64,000 bases of DNA from Bacillota bacterium (GCA_023409535.1 JAEYGZ010000021.1:62001-126000); one strand, 5' to 3'. Counted from the first letter of the stretch, positions 26,032 to 35,565 are shown. Notes: generated from the sequence alone by a model not told the origin. A program made the numbers and translations.

Positions 26032-27768
26032 TTATTTTCCGATAGAGGAAAGATCCGAATTGTCCTGAAGCATCTTCATTTTTTCGTCGAAGTCGGAAAC
26101 CTGGCTCTTAACACCCTCCACATATTGCTGCCATGCGGCATCATCATTAATATTTAGTTTACCTATGATGAACTTTAATGCATTCTCTCTGGCGAATAAT
26201 TCACAGTTTGTAGTTAACTCGGCTTTCTCGGTAGCCTGCTGGTCTGTCAGGTTCAGTACCGGAGGACGGTCAAAAGGAGATACGGAAGCCTGCCCGCCGA
26301 TCTTGCCGGACTCATACCAGTACTTGCCCTCATAGTAGCCATCCGTAGGATTCCACCAGGGCTCTGCAGGAATCTGTTCTGTCATAGCCTCAAAGGTCAA
26401 TGGTGTAAAGGGAATACCGGTACGGCAAGCGGAAGAGGACATGATACCATAGTCAGCTGCCGCCTGTACGGGATCTTCCGCCTTTAGGATCACATCGGTA
26501 AAGCTGTGGTCCCCGCCGGCATCAACGGTATAGGTTTCCTCCTTAATACCCCAGTTCATCATTTCGATCATTTCATCGGAGTATTGATAGTCAATCATCT
26601 TGACAACCCACTCAGGATATTTGGTATCTGCGGAGATAATGATACCCATACTGTTGCTCAGGGACTTTCCAGGCTGTCTGGAGCCCCACTTCCAGGGTGT
26701 ACCATATTTGGAATTCTCAGGAAGGAAGGCCAGCCCCCACTGCATGCCGTCAACCGTAGACTGGGTGTTCCACATGCGGGCCATACCGGACCAAAGGGTG
26801 GGCTGAATTACATTGCTTCCTTTTACCGCTTTTTCCGTCGCGGCAGCCGAATCATCCGTACTGAATTCAGGATCAATATAGCCTGCGGTATATAAGCTGT
26901 TCAGGTATTTTAACATTTCCCTGAAATTATCCTCGATAGGACCGAAGGACCACTGTGTCCCGTTCCAGTAGGTCGTATCCCAGGTATGGAAGCTGCCTAC
27001 GAAACCGCGGTAGAACGCATAGTTTTTATCAGAGTTGGACATAACATATTTTGCATCAATTTTACCCTGATCAATTAAAGTCTTAATGTCACCGCATAAT
27101 TTTGTAAATTCATCAAGGGTTGTGGCGGGTTTTAAGCCGAACTGATTCAGTAAGTCGAAACGATAAGCATATGCGGTAAAGGATTGCGCACCTTCAATAT
27201 TTTCCGGATTTACAAAACCATCCATGAAGTAATAGGCGGAACCATTGGCATTGAGTGCATATTTCTCCCCGCCGTTGGTACTCTCGATAAACTCGGGATA
27301 ATATTTCATGTACTGTTTGTACTTGGAGATATCAAGTACAACACCGTCTGCGCCGTGTTCATTTACCAGCGTTCCCTGTGAATAGGTAGCTACGTCCGGA
27401 AGGTCGCCTGACTGAAGCAATACGGGCTCATTTGTTTTATAATCCAGCCAAGGTGTTATATTCCAGGTAATGTCCAGCTTGCAGCCCAGATAAGCTTCCA
27501 TCATTCTTTGCCACTCTTCCTGCACTTTTGTTCCCTGGGCATCTGTGGCAAAGTTAGCCGTATTAACCGTAATGGACAGCGTATTGTTTGGTAATTCAGG
27601 CAGCACTGCTTCCTCTGCATCTTGTGCAGGCGCGTTTGTTGCTCCCTCCGTTGTTCCGGCATTGTCAGTCTGCCGGGTGTTGTCTTCACTCTTACTTTTA
27701 CAGCTGATAAAAAATGTCATACACATAACCGTCAGCATAAGTAAGGCGAAAAATCTTCTTTTTTTCAT
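26032..27768 (-). CDS. Extracellular sugar-binding lipoprotein of the 26-29.8 kb importer
   Basis: A 578-residue lipoprotein. The signal peptide ends in FFISC with Cys23, followed by a Thr/Asn/Ala-rich linker (residues 28-55) and a family-1-type solute-binding fold (SGDLPDVATYSQGT, WGLAFLPENSKYG). The ATG at 27768 follows AAAGGAG. It lies 95 bp after the YtcP-type permease and 69 bp before GH42 copy B. Size and operon position match binding proteins for larger oligosaccharides; the ligand is not known. Confidence 0.88.
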   Translation of the reverse strand: MKKRRFFALLMLTVMCMTFFISCKSKSEDNTRQTDNAGTTEGATNAPAQDAEEAVLPELPNNTLSITVNTANFATDAQGTKVQEEWQRMMEAYLGCKLDITWNITPWLDYKTNEPVLLQSGDLPDVATYSQGTLVNEHGADGVVLDISKYKQYMKYYPEFIESTNGGEKYALNANGSAYYFMDGFVNPENIEGAQSFTAYAYRFDLLNQFGLKPATTLDEFTKLCGDIKTLIDQGKIDAKYVMSNSDKNYAFYRGFVGSFHTWDTTYWNGTQWSFGPIEDNFREMLKYLNSLYTAGYIDPEFSTDDSAAATEKAVKGSNVIQPTLWSGMARMWNTQSTVDGMQWGLAFLPENSKYGTPWKWGSRQPGKSLSNSMGIIISADTKYPEWVVKMIDYQYSDEMIEMMNWGIKEETYTVDAGGDHSFTDVILKAEDPVQAAADYGIMSSSACRTGIPFTPLTFEAMTEQIPAEPWWNPTDGYYEGKYWYESGKIGGQASVSPFDRPPVLNLTDQQATEKAELTTNCELFARENALKFIIGKLNINDDAAWQQYVEGVKSQVSDFDEKMKMLQDNSDLSSIGK

Positions 27769-27863
27769 AGTTTTCTCCTTTCTAATCTCAATCATATTTA
27801 TGCGATTTCTTTTGCAAAAAATCTGTACATGAGCCTGCCCTTGCCGGACAGGTCCAGGTAGCT

Positions 27864-28775
27864 CTAGCCTTTCACCGCCCCAATCTGTACGCCCTGTGCA
27901 AAATGTCTCTGAATGAACGGATAAACCAGCAGGATCGGCCCGATTGTTGCTATAATACAGGCGTACTGCACATTTTTCGGATTAATAATGCCCTTTTGCA
28001 TCATTTCATTGACACCATCAAAGGTTCCGCCCGCCGCGCCCGAAGCAAATAATATTTGACGTAAAATCATCTGGATCGGCTGTTTTGTATTATCTTTAAT
28101 ATAGAGCAGCGCATCAAAGAAGTTGTTCCATATTGCTACCGCAGAGAACAAACCAAAGGTAGCATAAAGCGCTTTGGAAAGCGGCATATAGATTTTGAAC
28201 AGGATCCTGAAATTGCTTGCACCGTCAACCATGGCTGCTTCCCGTATTTCCGATGAAATTCCTTTGTAAAAGGCCCGGTAAACGAAGATATTATAGGCGG
28301 AAACCGCATTCGGAAGAACCAGCGCCCATACGGTATTGATCATATGAAACTTCTGTACCGCAAGATAGGTTGGAACCGTACCGCCTGAGAATAACATTGT
28401 GATCAATAAAATAATGGTCAGGGGTCTTCTGAATACAAAATCTTTGACCATCAGCGCATATGCCATCATGGAGGTCAGAAGCAGATTGACAGCCGTGCCC
28501 ACAACTGCATAAATAATCGTATTTTTATACGCAATCCAGACATTGTTCTGTCCGAAAACAATTTCATAGCCTTTGAAATTAAATTCTTTTGGCCACCAGG
28601 TTACGGTACCCATACTTATCATCTTGCTGCTGCTGAGCGAAATAGCTATGACATTGATGAACGGATAAATCATGATAATTGAAATACCGATCATAAAAAT
28701 CGCAAGAATAACGTCGAAGGTATAGCTTCCGATATGTATCCTATTCTTAGTTTTTTTGTTCTGTCTGTTATCCAT
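27864..28775 (-). CDS. Carbohydrate ABC transporter permease (YtcP/MalG type)
   Basis: A 303-residue permease with six predicted helices, an EAA loop EAAMVDGASNFRILFKIYMP (about residues 188-207) and the YtcP-type C-terminus HFAQGVQIGAVKG. It follows the LplB-type permease by 23 bp and precedes the binding protein. It is homologous to, but clearly diverged from, the permease at 6881-7804, so the window carries two distinct importers rather than a recent duplication. Confidence 0.9.
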   Translation of the reverse strand: MDNRQNKKTKNRIHIGSYTFDVILAIFMIGISIIMIYPFINVIAISLSSSKMISMGTVTWWPKEFNFKGYEIVFGQNNVWIAYKNTIIYAVVGTAVNLLLTSMMAYALMVKDFVFRRPLTIILLITMLFSGGTVPTYLAVQKFHMINTVWALVLPNAVSAYNIFVYRAFYKGISSEIREAAMVDGASNFRILFKIYMPLSKALYATFGLFSAVAIWNNFFDALLYIKDNTKQPIQMILRQILFASGAAGGTFDGVNEMMQKGIINPKNVQYACIIATIGPILLVYPFIQRHFAQGVQIGAVKG

Positions 28776-28798
28776 CTATATTACCTCCATGCCTTCCT

Positions 28799-29764
28799 TT
28801 ACCACAGGCTGTTTTCCGGATTAAGCTTTCTTGTAATGGTGTTCGAGCCATATACCAGAATCATGCTTGCGATTGATACAAATAAGTTAACGGCCGTCGC
28901 ATATTCAAATTGGCCTTGCAGAACACCAATCCGGTATACATAGGTGCCAATCACATCAATCAAGCTTCTGTTCGTATCATTCTGCATTAACAATACCTTG
29001 GTATAGTCTGACTGAAGGACATTCCCGACATTGATAATCAGCAGGATTGCGGTCGTGGGCATGATGGTCGGCCATGCGATGTTCTTAACCTTCTGCCAGC
29101 GGTTTGCACCGTCGATATTTGCAACATCATACAGGGTGGTATCAACATTGGATAGAGCGGCCAGATAAATAATGGAACCCCAGCCCATTCCGTGCCACAC
29201 CGCAGACCCCACATACATAAGCAGGAAGTATTTATCGCCTTCGTTCATATTCGTCGGTACAAGTCCAAAGAAGTGACGGATAACATTGAACAAACCATCC
29301 GTGGAGCCAAAGCTGTTCAGCATACCGGCAATTACCACTACGGAAATAAAATATGGGATGTAGGAAACTGTCTGTACCGCACTCTTGAAGAACTTACCTC
29401 TTAATTCGTTCAGCAGGAGGGCAAATATAATCGGAGCCGGGAAGGTAAACAGCATCGTAACGACACCGATCTTGACGGTATTCCAGATAAGACTTCCGCA
29501 ATCCACGTAATTGAAAAAGCGGATAAAATTATGAAACAGCGGTTCCTCCCAGGGGCTGCCCCAGATACCCATTTTCGTTTTGTAATCCTTTAAAGCGATG
29601 AGAATTCCATACATGGGATAATATTTAAATAAAGCGATGAGAAGGGTGGCCGGTAACGCTAAGATAACCAGCTCCTTCTGCTTCCATGCCAGTTTCAAAA
29701 ATCTGTCCATTCTCTGCCCAACCGGTAATTTGGAATTCACCGCTTTGCTTTTTTTATTCTTCAT
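28799..29764 (-). CDS. Carbohydrate ABC transporter permease (LplB/MalF type)
   Basis: A 321-residue permease and first gene of the long importer-glycosidase operon that runs down to about 11.8 kb. The first helix is near residues 35-55 (ELVILALPATLLIALFKYYP), the EAA loop reads DVANIDGANRWQKVKNIAWP near residue 225 and the C-terminus is RKLNPENSLW. The ATG at 29764 follows GGAAAGGA; an upstream in-frame ATG at 29794 is less well placed. A conserved promoter region lies about 110-200 bp upstream. Confidence 0.9.
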   Translation of the reverse strand: MKNKKSKAVNSKLPVGQRMDRFLKLAWKQKELVILALPATLLIALFKYYPMYGILIALKDYKTKMGIWGSPWEEPLFHNFIRFFNYVDCGSLIWNTVKIGVVTMLFTFPAPIIFALLLNELRGKFFKSAVQTVSYIPYFISVVVIAGMLNSFGSTDGLFNVIRHFFGLVPTNMNEGDKYFLLMYVGSAVWHGMGWGSIIYLAALSNVDTTLYDVANIDGANRWQKVKNIAWPTIMPTTAILLIINVGNVLQSDYTKVLLMQNDTNRSLIDVIGTYVYRIGVLQGQFEYATAVNLFVSIASMILVYGSNTITRKLNPENSLW

Positions 29765-29818
29765 ACTTATTTTCCTTTCCAGTATTGTTGGCAACCGCTT
29801 ATCACCTGCCTCGATTCA

Positions 29819-29845
29819 TTAAAGTGTGTGCCGCATACACTTTAA
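29819..29845. other. Leader hairpin upstream of the importer operon
   Basis: TTAAAGTGT (29819-29827) pairs with ACACTTTAA (29837-29845), and the inner bases pair further with one G-U, leaving a very short loop. It lies between the inferred -10 (29873-29878) and the first start codon, so it would be in the 5' untranslated RNA. Confidence 0.5.
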
Positions 29846-29872
29846 CCAGAGGGTTTCTTCTGCAATGAGATA

Positions 29873-29970
29873 ATTATATGGTACATTTCCATAGTTTTGA
29901 ATGTAGATTGCTTATACTTTTTATGCAAAATCTTCATACATTTTAAGACTGATATAATTTTTTTACATAC
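29873..29970 (-). promoter_or_regulatory. Promoter region of the 26-29.8 kb importer operon
   Basis: On the minus strand TATAAT (29873-29878) lacks a good -35. Twenty bases upstream lies a block reading TGCATA, then TATAAG, then CTACATTCA (29898-29927), and about 50 bp further an AT-rich ACATA..ATTATATC element. The same elements in the same order and nearly identical spacing occur at 35468-35565 before the GH78 operon. This looks like an AraC-family activator-dependent promoter. Confidence 0.6.
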
Positions 29971-30046
29971 TGTTTTATAAAAATTACATATCCATACCTC
30001 CTGAAGCGGGAACGCACCTTCCGCCCGATCACTTTTAATTAATAAA

Positions 30047-30097
30047 AAAGATGACCTCAACTGCTATTTTGAACAATTAGCAGAAAAAGTCATCTTT
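30047..30097 (-). terminator. Nested hairpin terminator after kinase 2
   Basis: AAAGATGAC (30047-30055) pairs with GTCATCTTT (30089-30097), and inside it CTGCTA (30061-30066) pairs with TAGCAG (30078-30083). An A-run at 30044-30049 gives a T-run on the minus transcript, 22 bp below the kinase stop, so it fits a Rho-independent terminator. Confidence 0.7.
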
Positions 30098-30118
30098 CTA
30101 AACAATACTGTCGGATGA

Positions 30119-31549
30119 TCAGTTATTTTTTAAGAGAAGCTCGGTAACTTCCCTTAAGGTCATGTCATTTCCTACATTTCCCGGAAAAATAATAAAGGGA
30201 ATGTCGGGAAATTTACTGCTTCTATCCGTCTCCCATACCGGAATTCCCGGTTTGACCTGGCCAAGTACTCTTGCACGCTTTACCTTCAATGCTTTTACGC
30301 CGATATCACTGGAGGTATTGCCGCCTTTTGCCAGAACAAAGCTTGGAGTCACCGTTAATCTGCCAACAATCTGGCATACTGCCTCCGACAGCCTGACAGA
30401 CCGCAGCAGCGTATCTTCTTTTGATTCTCCCGCAATGTTGTGCAGGGTCCGGTTGGTATAAATTACTACCGTAATTCCTTTCCTGATACAGGTTTCCGAT
30501 TCCTCTGCCACCCGTTCAATTTCTCTTTCATAGCCTTGGGGCTCCTGGGAATACTCCGGACCAAATTCAATTAGCCGGACATTTTCCAGCCCTTTCAGCT
30601 GATCCAGCTGCCTGGTCGTCTTTTTTGTATAGGAGCCTACTACGATGATTCCCCCGGTGGAACGGTCCTCTTTGATCATTTCTTTTCTGGTCAGCAAAGG
30701 TTGATCGCTGATCCCGCCCAGCACTTTGACAAAGGAAGCCGCACTGCGGAACATAAAATTGCGTCCGGACGCCATCGTACGGAGCAAAGCAATGCAAAAT
30801 ACCTTTACATCGATGTAATCGACAGCATTGACGATGACTTTAGTAAAATCTCCTGCGGAGCAAAGCAGAGAGGTTATTTTATCCAGCTCCATACGCCGCA
30901 GGCTTTCCAGGGAAATGGATATGGTATCCTCAGCCGTATAGTCACCATTTGTCTTTTCTTCAATGTAATCACATAGATTCGAGGACTGATACCCAAAGGT
31001 CTTATCCTTTGCAAACTCTGTCTCACCCACCGGAATCAGGGTTCCTCCTTCATCTACATAATGGATGTCATCTATGGTATACCTTCCGCCTTCCTTAAAA
31101 AACGGAAATAAAATCTCACCGTCAATGACAATGCGGGATTTACTTTCCACCACTTGCTTAACCAGCTCGGTTTCCAGAGGATAATGTCCCCGCAGCGTAG
31201 AATCGCTCCGGCTGATAATCATAAAGTCTTTTCCGGTTTCAAGCGCTGCATTTATTACATTATTTGTTAATTCCAGATGGAGTTTTGTTGTCTGATTGTC
31301 CGTCATAGCTCTCGAATTCGTCAGAAGATAAAACATGGAATTATTGTCCAGCAGTCCATGCTTGATACTTTCCACCGACCAGTCCGTATATACGAATATG
31401 TCGTGGACAGTCTGTATCCCGGTAGGATCATCGTCCAGCACGACAAACTTTTTTTGATTTTTACTCTGTTCGACTTCCAATAGCTTATCTATCAGCTTTT
31501 CATCCGGTTTCAGCTGTGAAAGTCTTGCATTTACCTCATCTAATAACAT
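30119..31549 (-). CDS. Four-carbon acid sugar kinase family protein (DUF1537), copy 2
   Basis: A 476-residue DUF1537 kinase, paralogous to the copy at 2153-3580 along its full length: LDDDPTGIQTVHD, SRSDSTLRGHYPLE, GGNTSSDIGVKAL and FPGNVGN are all present. The ATG at 31549 follows GAGG. It lies downstream of the propeller glycosidase but has its own promoter (31660-31718) of the same design as kinase 1, and is closed by a terminator. One difference is GGIT in copy 1 against GGNT here in the nucleotide-domain glycine motif. Likely a sugar-acid kinase; whether both copies share a substrate is unknown. Confidence 0.9.
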   Translation of the reverse strand: MLLDEVNARLSQLKPDEKLIDKLLEVEQSKNQKKFVVLDDDPTGIQTVHDIFVYTDWSVESIKHGLLDNNSMFYLLTNSRAMTDNQTTKLHLELTNNVINAALETGKDFMIISRSDSTLRGHYPLETELVKQVVESKSRIVIDGEILFPFFKEGGRYTIDDIHYVDEGGTLIPVGETEFAKDKTFGYQSSNLCDYIEEKTNGDYTAEDTISISLESLRRMELDKITSLLCSAGDFTKVIVNAVDYIDVKVFCIALLRTMASGRNFMFRSAASFVKVLGGISDQPLLTRKEMIKEDRSTGGIIVVGSYTKKTTRQLDQLKGLENVRLIEFGPEYSQEPQGYEREIERVAEESETCIRKGITVVIYTNRTLHNIAGESKEDTLLRSVRLSEAVCQIVGRLTVTPSFVLAKGGNTSSDIGVKALKVKRARVLGQVKPGIPVWETDRSSKFPDIPFIIFPGNVGNDMTLREVTELLLKNN

Positions 31550-31659
31550 GCATTCGCCTCATTTTTATCCAAATTATTTTACCGCCCCTGTTGCTGCATG
31601 AAAATTATAATACCAGCTTCCTTTTATTACTGAGAATAAAGTATATTTTCTTATAAAAT

Positions 31660-31718
31660 AGCATATTTAGTTATAAATTCCCATGAAATATTCTCATAAT
31701 CGTATGCATTTTTCTCAT
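31660..31718 (-). promoter_or_regulatory. Promoter and putative operator of kinase 2
   Basis: On the minus strand TTCATG (31682-31687), 16 bp, then TATGCT (31660-31665), with an upstream block CATACGATTATGAGAATAT. It aligns without gaps to the blocks at 3708-3764 and 45890-45948. The site overlaps the 3' end of the propeller glycosidase gene by a few bases. Confidence 0.6.
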
Positions 31719-32737
31719 ATTTTACCAAAGGGTTTATTCGATGCCACCGCTATGGTACGAAATTCACCAAATACCTCGGTTGGGTCATTTTTCTGGTACG
31801 GCCTTGTCGCACAGTAAAAATGATACAGCCTGTCGTTATAACAGAAAATAGAAGCCTTATGGGCATGGTTTTCATCAATCTCTCCCGGTTTTCCATGACT
31901 GATAATCGGAAGCTCAACCTTTTCCCAGTCAACCAGGTTATCCGAGACAGCAAGGCCTTCCTGAGCATGTCCCTGATCGTAGCCAAAATAAAAATTCAGC
32001 CAGCAATCCTCATCCTTAACAATATAGGGATCGGACAGAAAACGGCCGTCCCAGGCACCCGGGGTTACTCTTAATAAGGGGTTGCCCGCACAGCGCTCCC
32101 AATGGATCAGATCCTTTGAGCTTGCCATACCGGTCTGTTCAATCCATCTTTTCTCCGTATTTTTCGCATTGTAGAACATATACCAGGTATCCTCCTGGTT
32201 AATGATGCAGGCCTTATATAACCCCCCTTTTTCCCAGTCCTTTCCGTCCTCCCAGGAAAAAACAGGTGTATCCAGACGGTGCCAGTCAAGAAGCGCTTCA
32301 TCCTCTGTCCAGGCCAGGCTGATCATGGCAGGGCCTTCCTCATAACCGGCCGACGGGTAGGAATGGTATACCAGCCAGTATCTGCCGTCTATCTTCTTCA
32401 GCCTCGGGGTATCATATAAATTATCACTTTCTTTTATCATCCAGGTAGCAGCGGCTCCGATCCTGTCCCAGCGGCTGCTTTCCAGATCCCTTCCAAGTAT
32501 AATTCCTTTGTGCTCCCAGCGAAGCAAATCCTCACTGACTGCAAGTGCCGACTGATATCCCTTTCCGTCATAGCCCGTATACAGCATATGAAACTGATTA
32601 TTATGCAAAAATACAAAGGGAATATCGACGGATTTTTCATCAAAGGCACCCGGTTTTCCTGAGCCGGTAAGTACAGGTTCAGGATACTTGTAGGGTGTCA
32701 GATATGACTGTATACTTCTATCATCCAATGTTATCAT
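31715..32737 (-). CDS. Five-bladed beta-propeller glycosidase (GH43/GH117/GH130-like)
   Basis: A 340-residue protein made of repeated propeller-blade motifs such as FHMLYTGYDGKGYQSALAVS, YWLVYHS and WYMFYNAKN. Conserved acidic residues suited to catalysis are visible (SVDIPFV, SDPYIV, ENHAHK), as in the GH43/GH68/GH117/GH130 superfamily. I cannot assign the family securely. No signal peptide. It follows GH78 by 35 bp, so both are probably co-transcribed; an alpha-L-arabinofuranosidase- or galactosidase-type side-chain activity is plausible but unproven. Confidence 0.7.
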   Translation of the reverse strand: MITLDDRSIQSYLTPYKYPEPVLTGSGKPGAFDEKSVDIPFVFLHNNQFHMLYTGYDGKGYQSALAVSEDLLRWEHKGIILGRDLESSRWDRIGAAATWMIKESDNLYDTPRLKKIDGRYWLVYHSYPSAGYEEGPAMISLAWTEDEALLDWHRLDTPVFSWEDGKDWEKGGLYKACIINQEDTWYMFYNAKNTEKRWIEQTGMASSKDLIHWERCAGNPLLRVTPGAWDGRFLSDPYIVKDEDCWLNFYFGYDQGHAQEGLAVSDNLVDWEKVELPIISHGKPGEIDENHAHKASIFCYNDRLYHFYCATRPYQKNDPTEVFGEFRTIAVASNKPFGKI

Positions 32738-32772
32738 GCTTAACCTCCATTATATTAAATATCCGCCTCTGT

Positions 32773-35361
32773 TTATCTTCCTGTAATGCGGATCCTATGC
32801 TCGCCGGAACCCAAAGGCAGCTCGGTTCCATCAAATTCATTGACAAAAACACCTGTGGTATTGGGCGGGATTTGGATTTTCACCGCAATATCCTCATCCT
32901 TCCTTTCCCAAAAAACCGATACCTTTCCGTAGGGATGCATTGTCCAAGCATTGACATAATCGCATCCTATCGCAAAATGAGGCTTAATCTGAATTTCATC
33001 CAGGGCTCCGCAGCTGCGCACTCCGTTGATTCCGGCAAGGCCGCAGTAGAACCATTCCTCGATACTGCCCAGCATAAAATGGTTCTGGGACCCATGAGGT
33101 CTGTCCGGCCGGGGTCCATCCCATTCCTCTGCCAGCGTTGTAGCTCCGCATTTTACCTGATAGCCGTAGCCCGGTTTGTCCGTTATATTGGTCATAGCAT
33201 TGATGATATCGCTTTTACCAAAGCTGGTAAGAGCCTCCATCACATAGGGGTGGCCGATATCTCCGGCTGTGGTTGCATATCCTCTTGCTTTGATATCCTT
33301 CACCAGATAATCCAGTACCTTCTGTTCATTTTTCTTATCAACCAGGCCAAGAACAAGACTCATGGCCTGTGCCGCCTGGCTTCCGGTCGCGCAGCGCCAG
33401 GTCTGACTGTCAAAGAACTGCAGATTATATTCCTCATAAACGGATTTTTGCAATTCATGATAATAGGCTTCATCCTCCTTGTTTCCCAGCAGCTTCGCCA
33501 CCTTCTCCATAATTATGAGATCATAATAATAAATGGCAGTTGCAACCACCGGAACCGGTGTATTCTGGGAATGCGGCGTATTCGGCCCGATATCAAGCCA
33601 GTCTCCCAATCCATGATGAAGGACATGGTGATGGGTTTTCATTGTTAAATAGTCCAGATATTTTTTCATCACCTCATAATACTGCTCCAGCAACGTAGTG
33701 TCACCATATCTGAGATAAATGTACCAGGGATTGATGATGCAGGCACTTCCCCACTCCGGTGAATCGATAAAGCCCTCGTGGTATCCGAAAATGACATATT
33801 CCGGACTGATATCCGGAACCAGCCCGTTTTCCCGCTGGGCATCCTTTATGTCCATTTCAATCTTTTTATACAGGTTATGTACATCATAATTATACATAAT
33901 TGCCGGACCGATCAAATGCGTCTGTTCAAGCCACGCAAGCTTTTCCCTGTGGGGACAGTCTGTCAGGTAGCTCTTCATATTGCTCAGGATGGCCTGCAGG
34001 ATGATCTGGTGTATCTGATTGAATAAGGCATTGGAGCAGGTAAATTCCCCATTTAATTCTACCTCCGGATAGATAAATTCACCCAGGATGGATTCGATGA
34101 CAGGAAGGTCCTCCCTGCCGCCGGCATATTCCTTCGGAACCGCTCCTTCCACCTGAAGATAGCGAAAGCCCGTATACGTAAATTTTGGCGCGTAGGTCTG
34201 AACCTCCCTGGTATTTAAAGTATACTTCCAGTGATAGCCCCTTCCGGTAACCCTTTGGTCCGGTTCCCCTTTGGCATTCAGGAGTTCACCCGGCGTCATG
34301 GTTACTGCGGTTCCGCAATGTGAGCTCTGTGCTTTCAGGGTAATTCGGGCCCACCCGGAGAAGTTTTGCCCAAAGTCGTACAGATAAACACCGGGCCTGG
34401 TTTCTTCTGTTTTCACTGGCCGATAGGTCTGCATCACCTTAACCGGAGGGATATTTTGCGCCACCAATCTGCCTTTCGCAGGCTCTGCCGTAGTAACCTT
34501 TTCCCAGGTACCGTCCTCTGCAAAGTCTGCCCTGCAAAATTCCGGCTGCTCCAGTCTCCCGTCATAATCCTCACCGCCGTAGATACAGCAGAAACGGATG
34601 GGACCAGGCGCCATTTTCCAGGATTCATCGGATACGATTTCCGTATTGGTTCCATCGGTAAAGGTTATATTCAGCTGTACCAGCATTTTGCACTTTCCAT
34701 AAGAGCGTGCAAAATACACATAACGTCCGCCGGGCACATTGTACATGCCATCCCCAAGAAAGACACCCATTGCATTCTGACCCGGCTGCAGCAGCTTTGT
34801 CACATCATAAGCACAGTACAGGGAGGTTTTCTCATAATTTGTCCAGCCCGGCTCCAGCTCATAATCGCCGACACGGCTGCCATTGATGTAAAACTCAAAA
34901 TGTCCCAGGCCGCAGACATACAGCTTGGCTTTTTTAACCTGTTTGGTTAAACCGAAGTTTTTTCTGAACATATGGTACTCATGATCGGCGACCTCACCAA
35001 TCCATCTTCCATGCCAGTTCTCCGGCTGCTTAAGGGCTGTTTCAAATCCGGCCCTTTCGCTGGTAATTACCTCTTCCGATTTTAACGGCTTTACAGCTAC
35101 GCTCCAATAATAGCATTCATCAGGCTTAAGTTCCGACCCTGTATATGGTATATTTACCATTGCCGAAGAAAGAACCCAGTCCGTATCCCAGATAATTTCA
35201 TTTTTTAAGCCCGGTTCTTCCTGTCTTGATACAAGAATACGATACGCTCCCTGCTTCCAGTCTCTCTCATCCGTTTCCATTTTCCAGCTAAAGCATGGAT
35301 TCCGGCTTTCTATCGCAATCGGCTGTATCTGGTTATCCAGTTTCATATCTCTGATCTTCAT
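32773..35361 (-). CDS. GH78 family alpha-L-rhamnosidase
   Basis: An 862-residue GH78 enzyme: N-terminal beta-domains (RNPCFSW near 20, WHGRWIG near 117, SLYCAYDVT near 180), then an (alpha/alpha)6 barrel. The barrel carries the signature LTDCPHREKLAWLEQ (residues 466-480) with Glu473 and Glu479, GDWLDIG, and AEEWDGPRPDRPHGSQNH near 770. It releases alpha-L-rhamnose from pectic or glycoside substrates. I chose the ATG at 35361, preceded by AGGG, because the family begins here (MKIRDMKLDNQ); the upstream 60 in-frame codons run through promoter sequence. No signal peptide. Confidence 0.92.
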   Translation of the reverse strand: MKIRDMKLDNQIQPIAIESRNPCFSWKMETDERDWKQGAYRILVSRQEEPGLKNEIIWDTDWVLSSAMVNIPYTGSELKPDECYYWSVAVKPLKSEEVITSERAGFETALKQPENWHGRWIGEVADHEYHMFRKNFGLTKQVKKAKLYVCGLGHFEFYINGSRVGDYELEPGWTNYEKTSLYCAYDVTKLLQPGQNAMGVFLGDGMYNVPGGRYVYFARSYGKCKMLVQLNITFTDGTNTEIVSDESWKMAPGPIRFCCIYGGEDYDGRLEQPEFCRADFAEDGTWEKVTTAEPAKGRLVAQNIPPVKVMQTYRPVKTEETRPGVYLYDFGQNFSGWARITLKAQSSHCGTAVTMTPGELLNAKGEPDQRVTGRGYHWKYTLNTREVQTYAPKFTYTGFRYLQVEGAVPKEYAGGREDLPVIESILGEFIYPEVELNGEFTCSNALFNQIHQIILQAILSNMKSYLTDCPHREKLAWLEQTHLIGPAIMYNYDVHNLYKKIEMDIKDAQRENGLVPDISPEYVIFGYHEGFIDSPEWGSACIINPWYIYLRYGDTTLLEQYYEVMKKYLDYLTMKTHHHVLHHGLGDWLDIGPNTPHSQNTPVPVVATAIYYYDLIIMEKVAKLLGNKEDEAYYHELQKSVYEEYNLQFFDSQTWRCATGSQAAQAMSLVLGLVDKKNEQKVLDYLVKDIKARGYATTAGDIGHPYVMEALTSFGKSDIINAMTNITDKPGYGYQVKCGATTLAEEWDGPRPDRPHGSQNHFMLGSIEEWFYCGLAGINGVRSCGALDEIQIKPHFAIGCDYVNAWTMHPYGKVSVFWERKDEDIAVKIQIPPNTTGVFVNEFDGTELPLGSGEHRIRITGR

Positions 35362-35467
35362 GATCCCTGCTGTCCACCCTATCCCGACCCCGGTATTCCT
35401 TTCATACTTATGTCGATTATTAGTCACAAGCGAATTCGACAATTCCTCTTGTATCATGTATTTTTTT

Positions 35468-35565
35468 ATTATATGGTATAATTGAATAGGAATGAATGTA
35501 GCATCCTTATAACTTCTATGCATTTTTTTAATAGTTTTCAAATAGATATAATTTTTTTACATATC
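35468..35565 (-). promoter_or_regulatory. Promoter region of the GH78 operon
   Basis: In the gap between divergent GH78 and the sensor kinase. On the minus strand TATAAT (35468-35473), then 20 bases upstream the block TGCATA / TATAAG / CTACATTCA (35493-35523), then an AT-rich GTAAAAAAATTATATC element (35545-35560). Order and spacing match 29873-29970. It may also serve the divergent kinase gene. Confidence 0.6.

Noticed and set aside
32695..33648. Long open frame on the plus strand (317 codons) antisense to GH78
   Set aside because: It lies inside a well-supported GH78 gene, has no recognisable motif or ribosome site, and reflects codon bias of the real gene.
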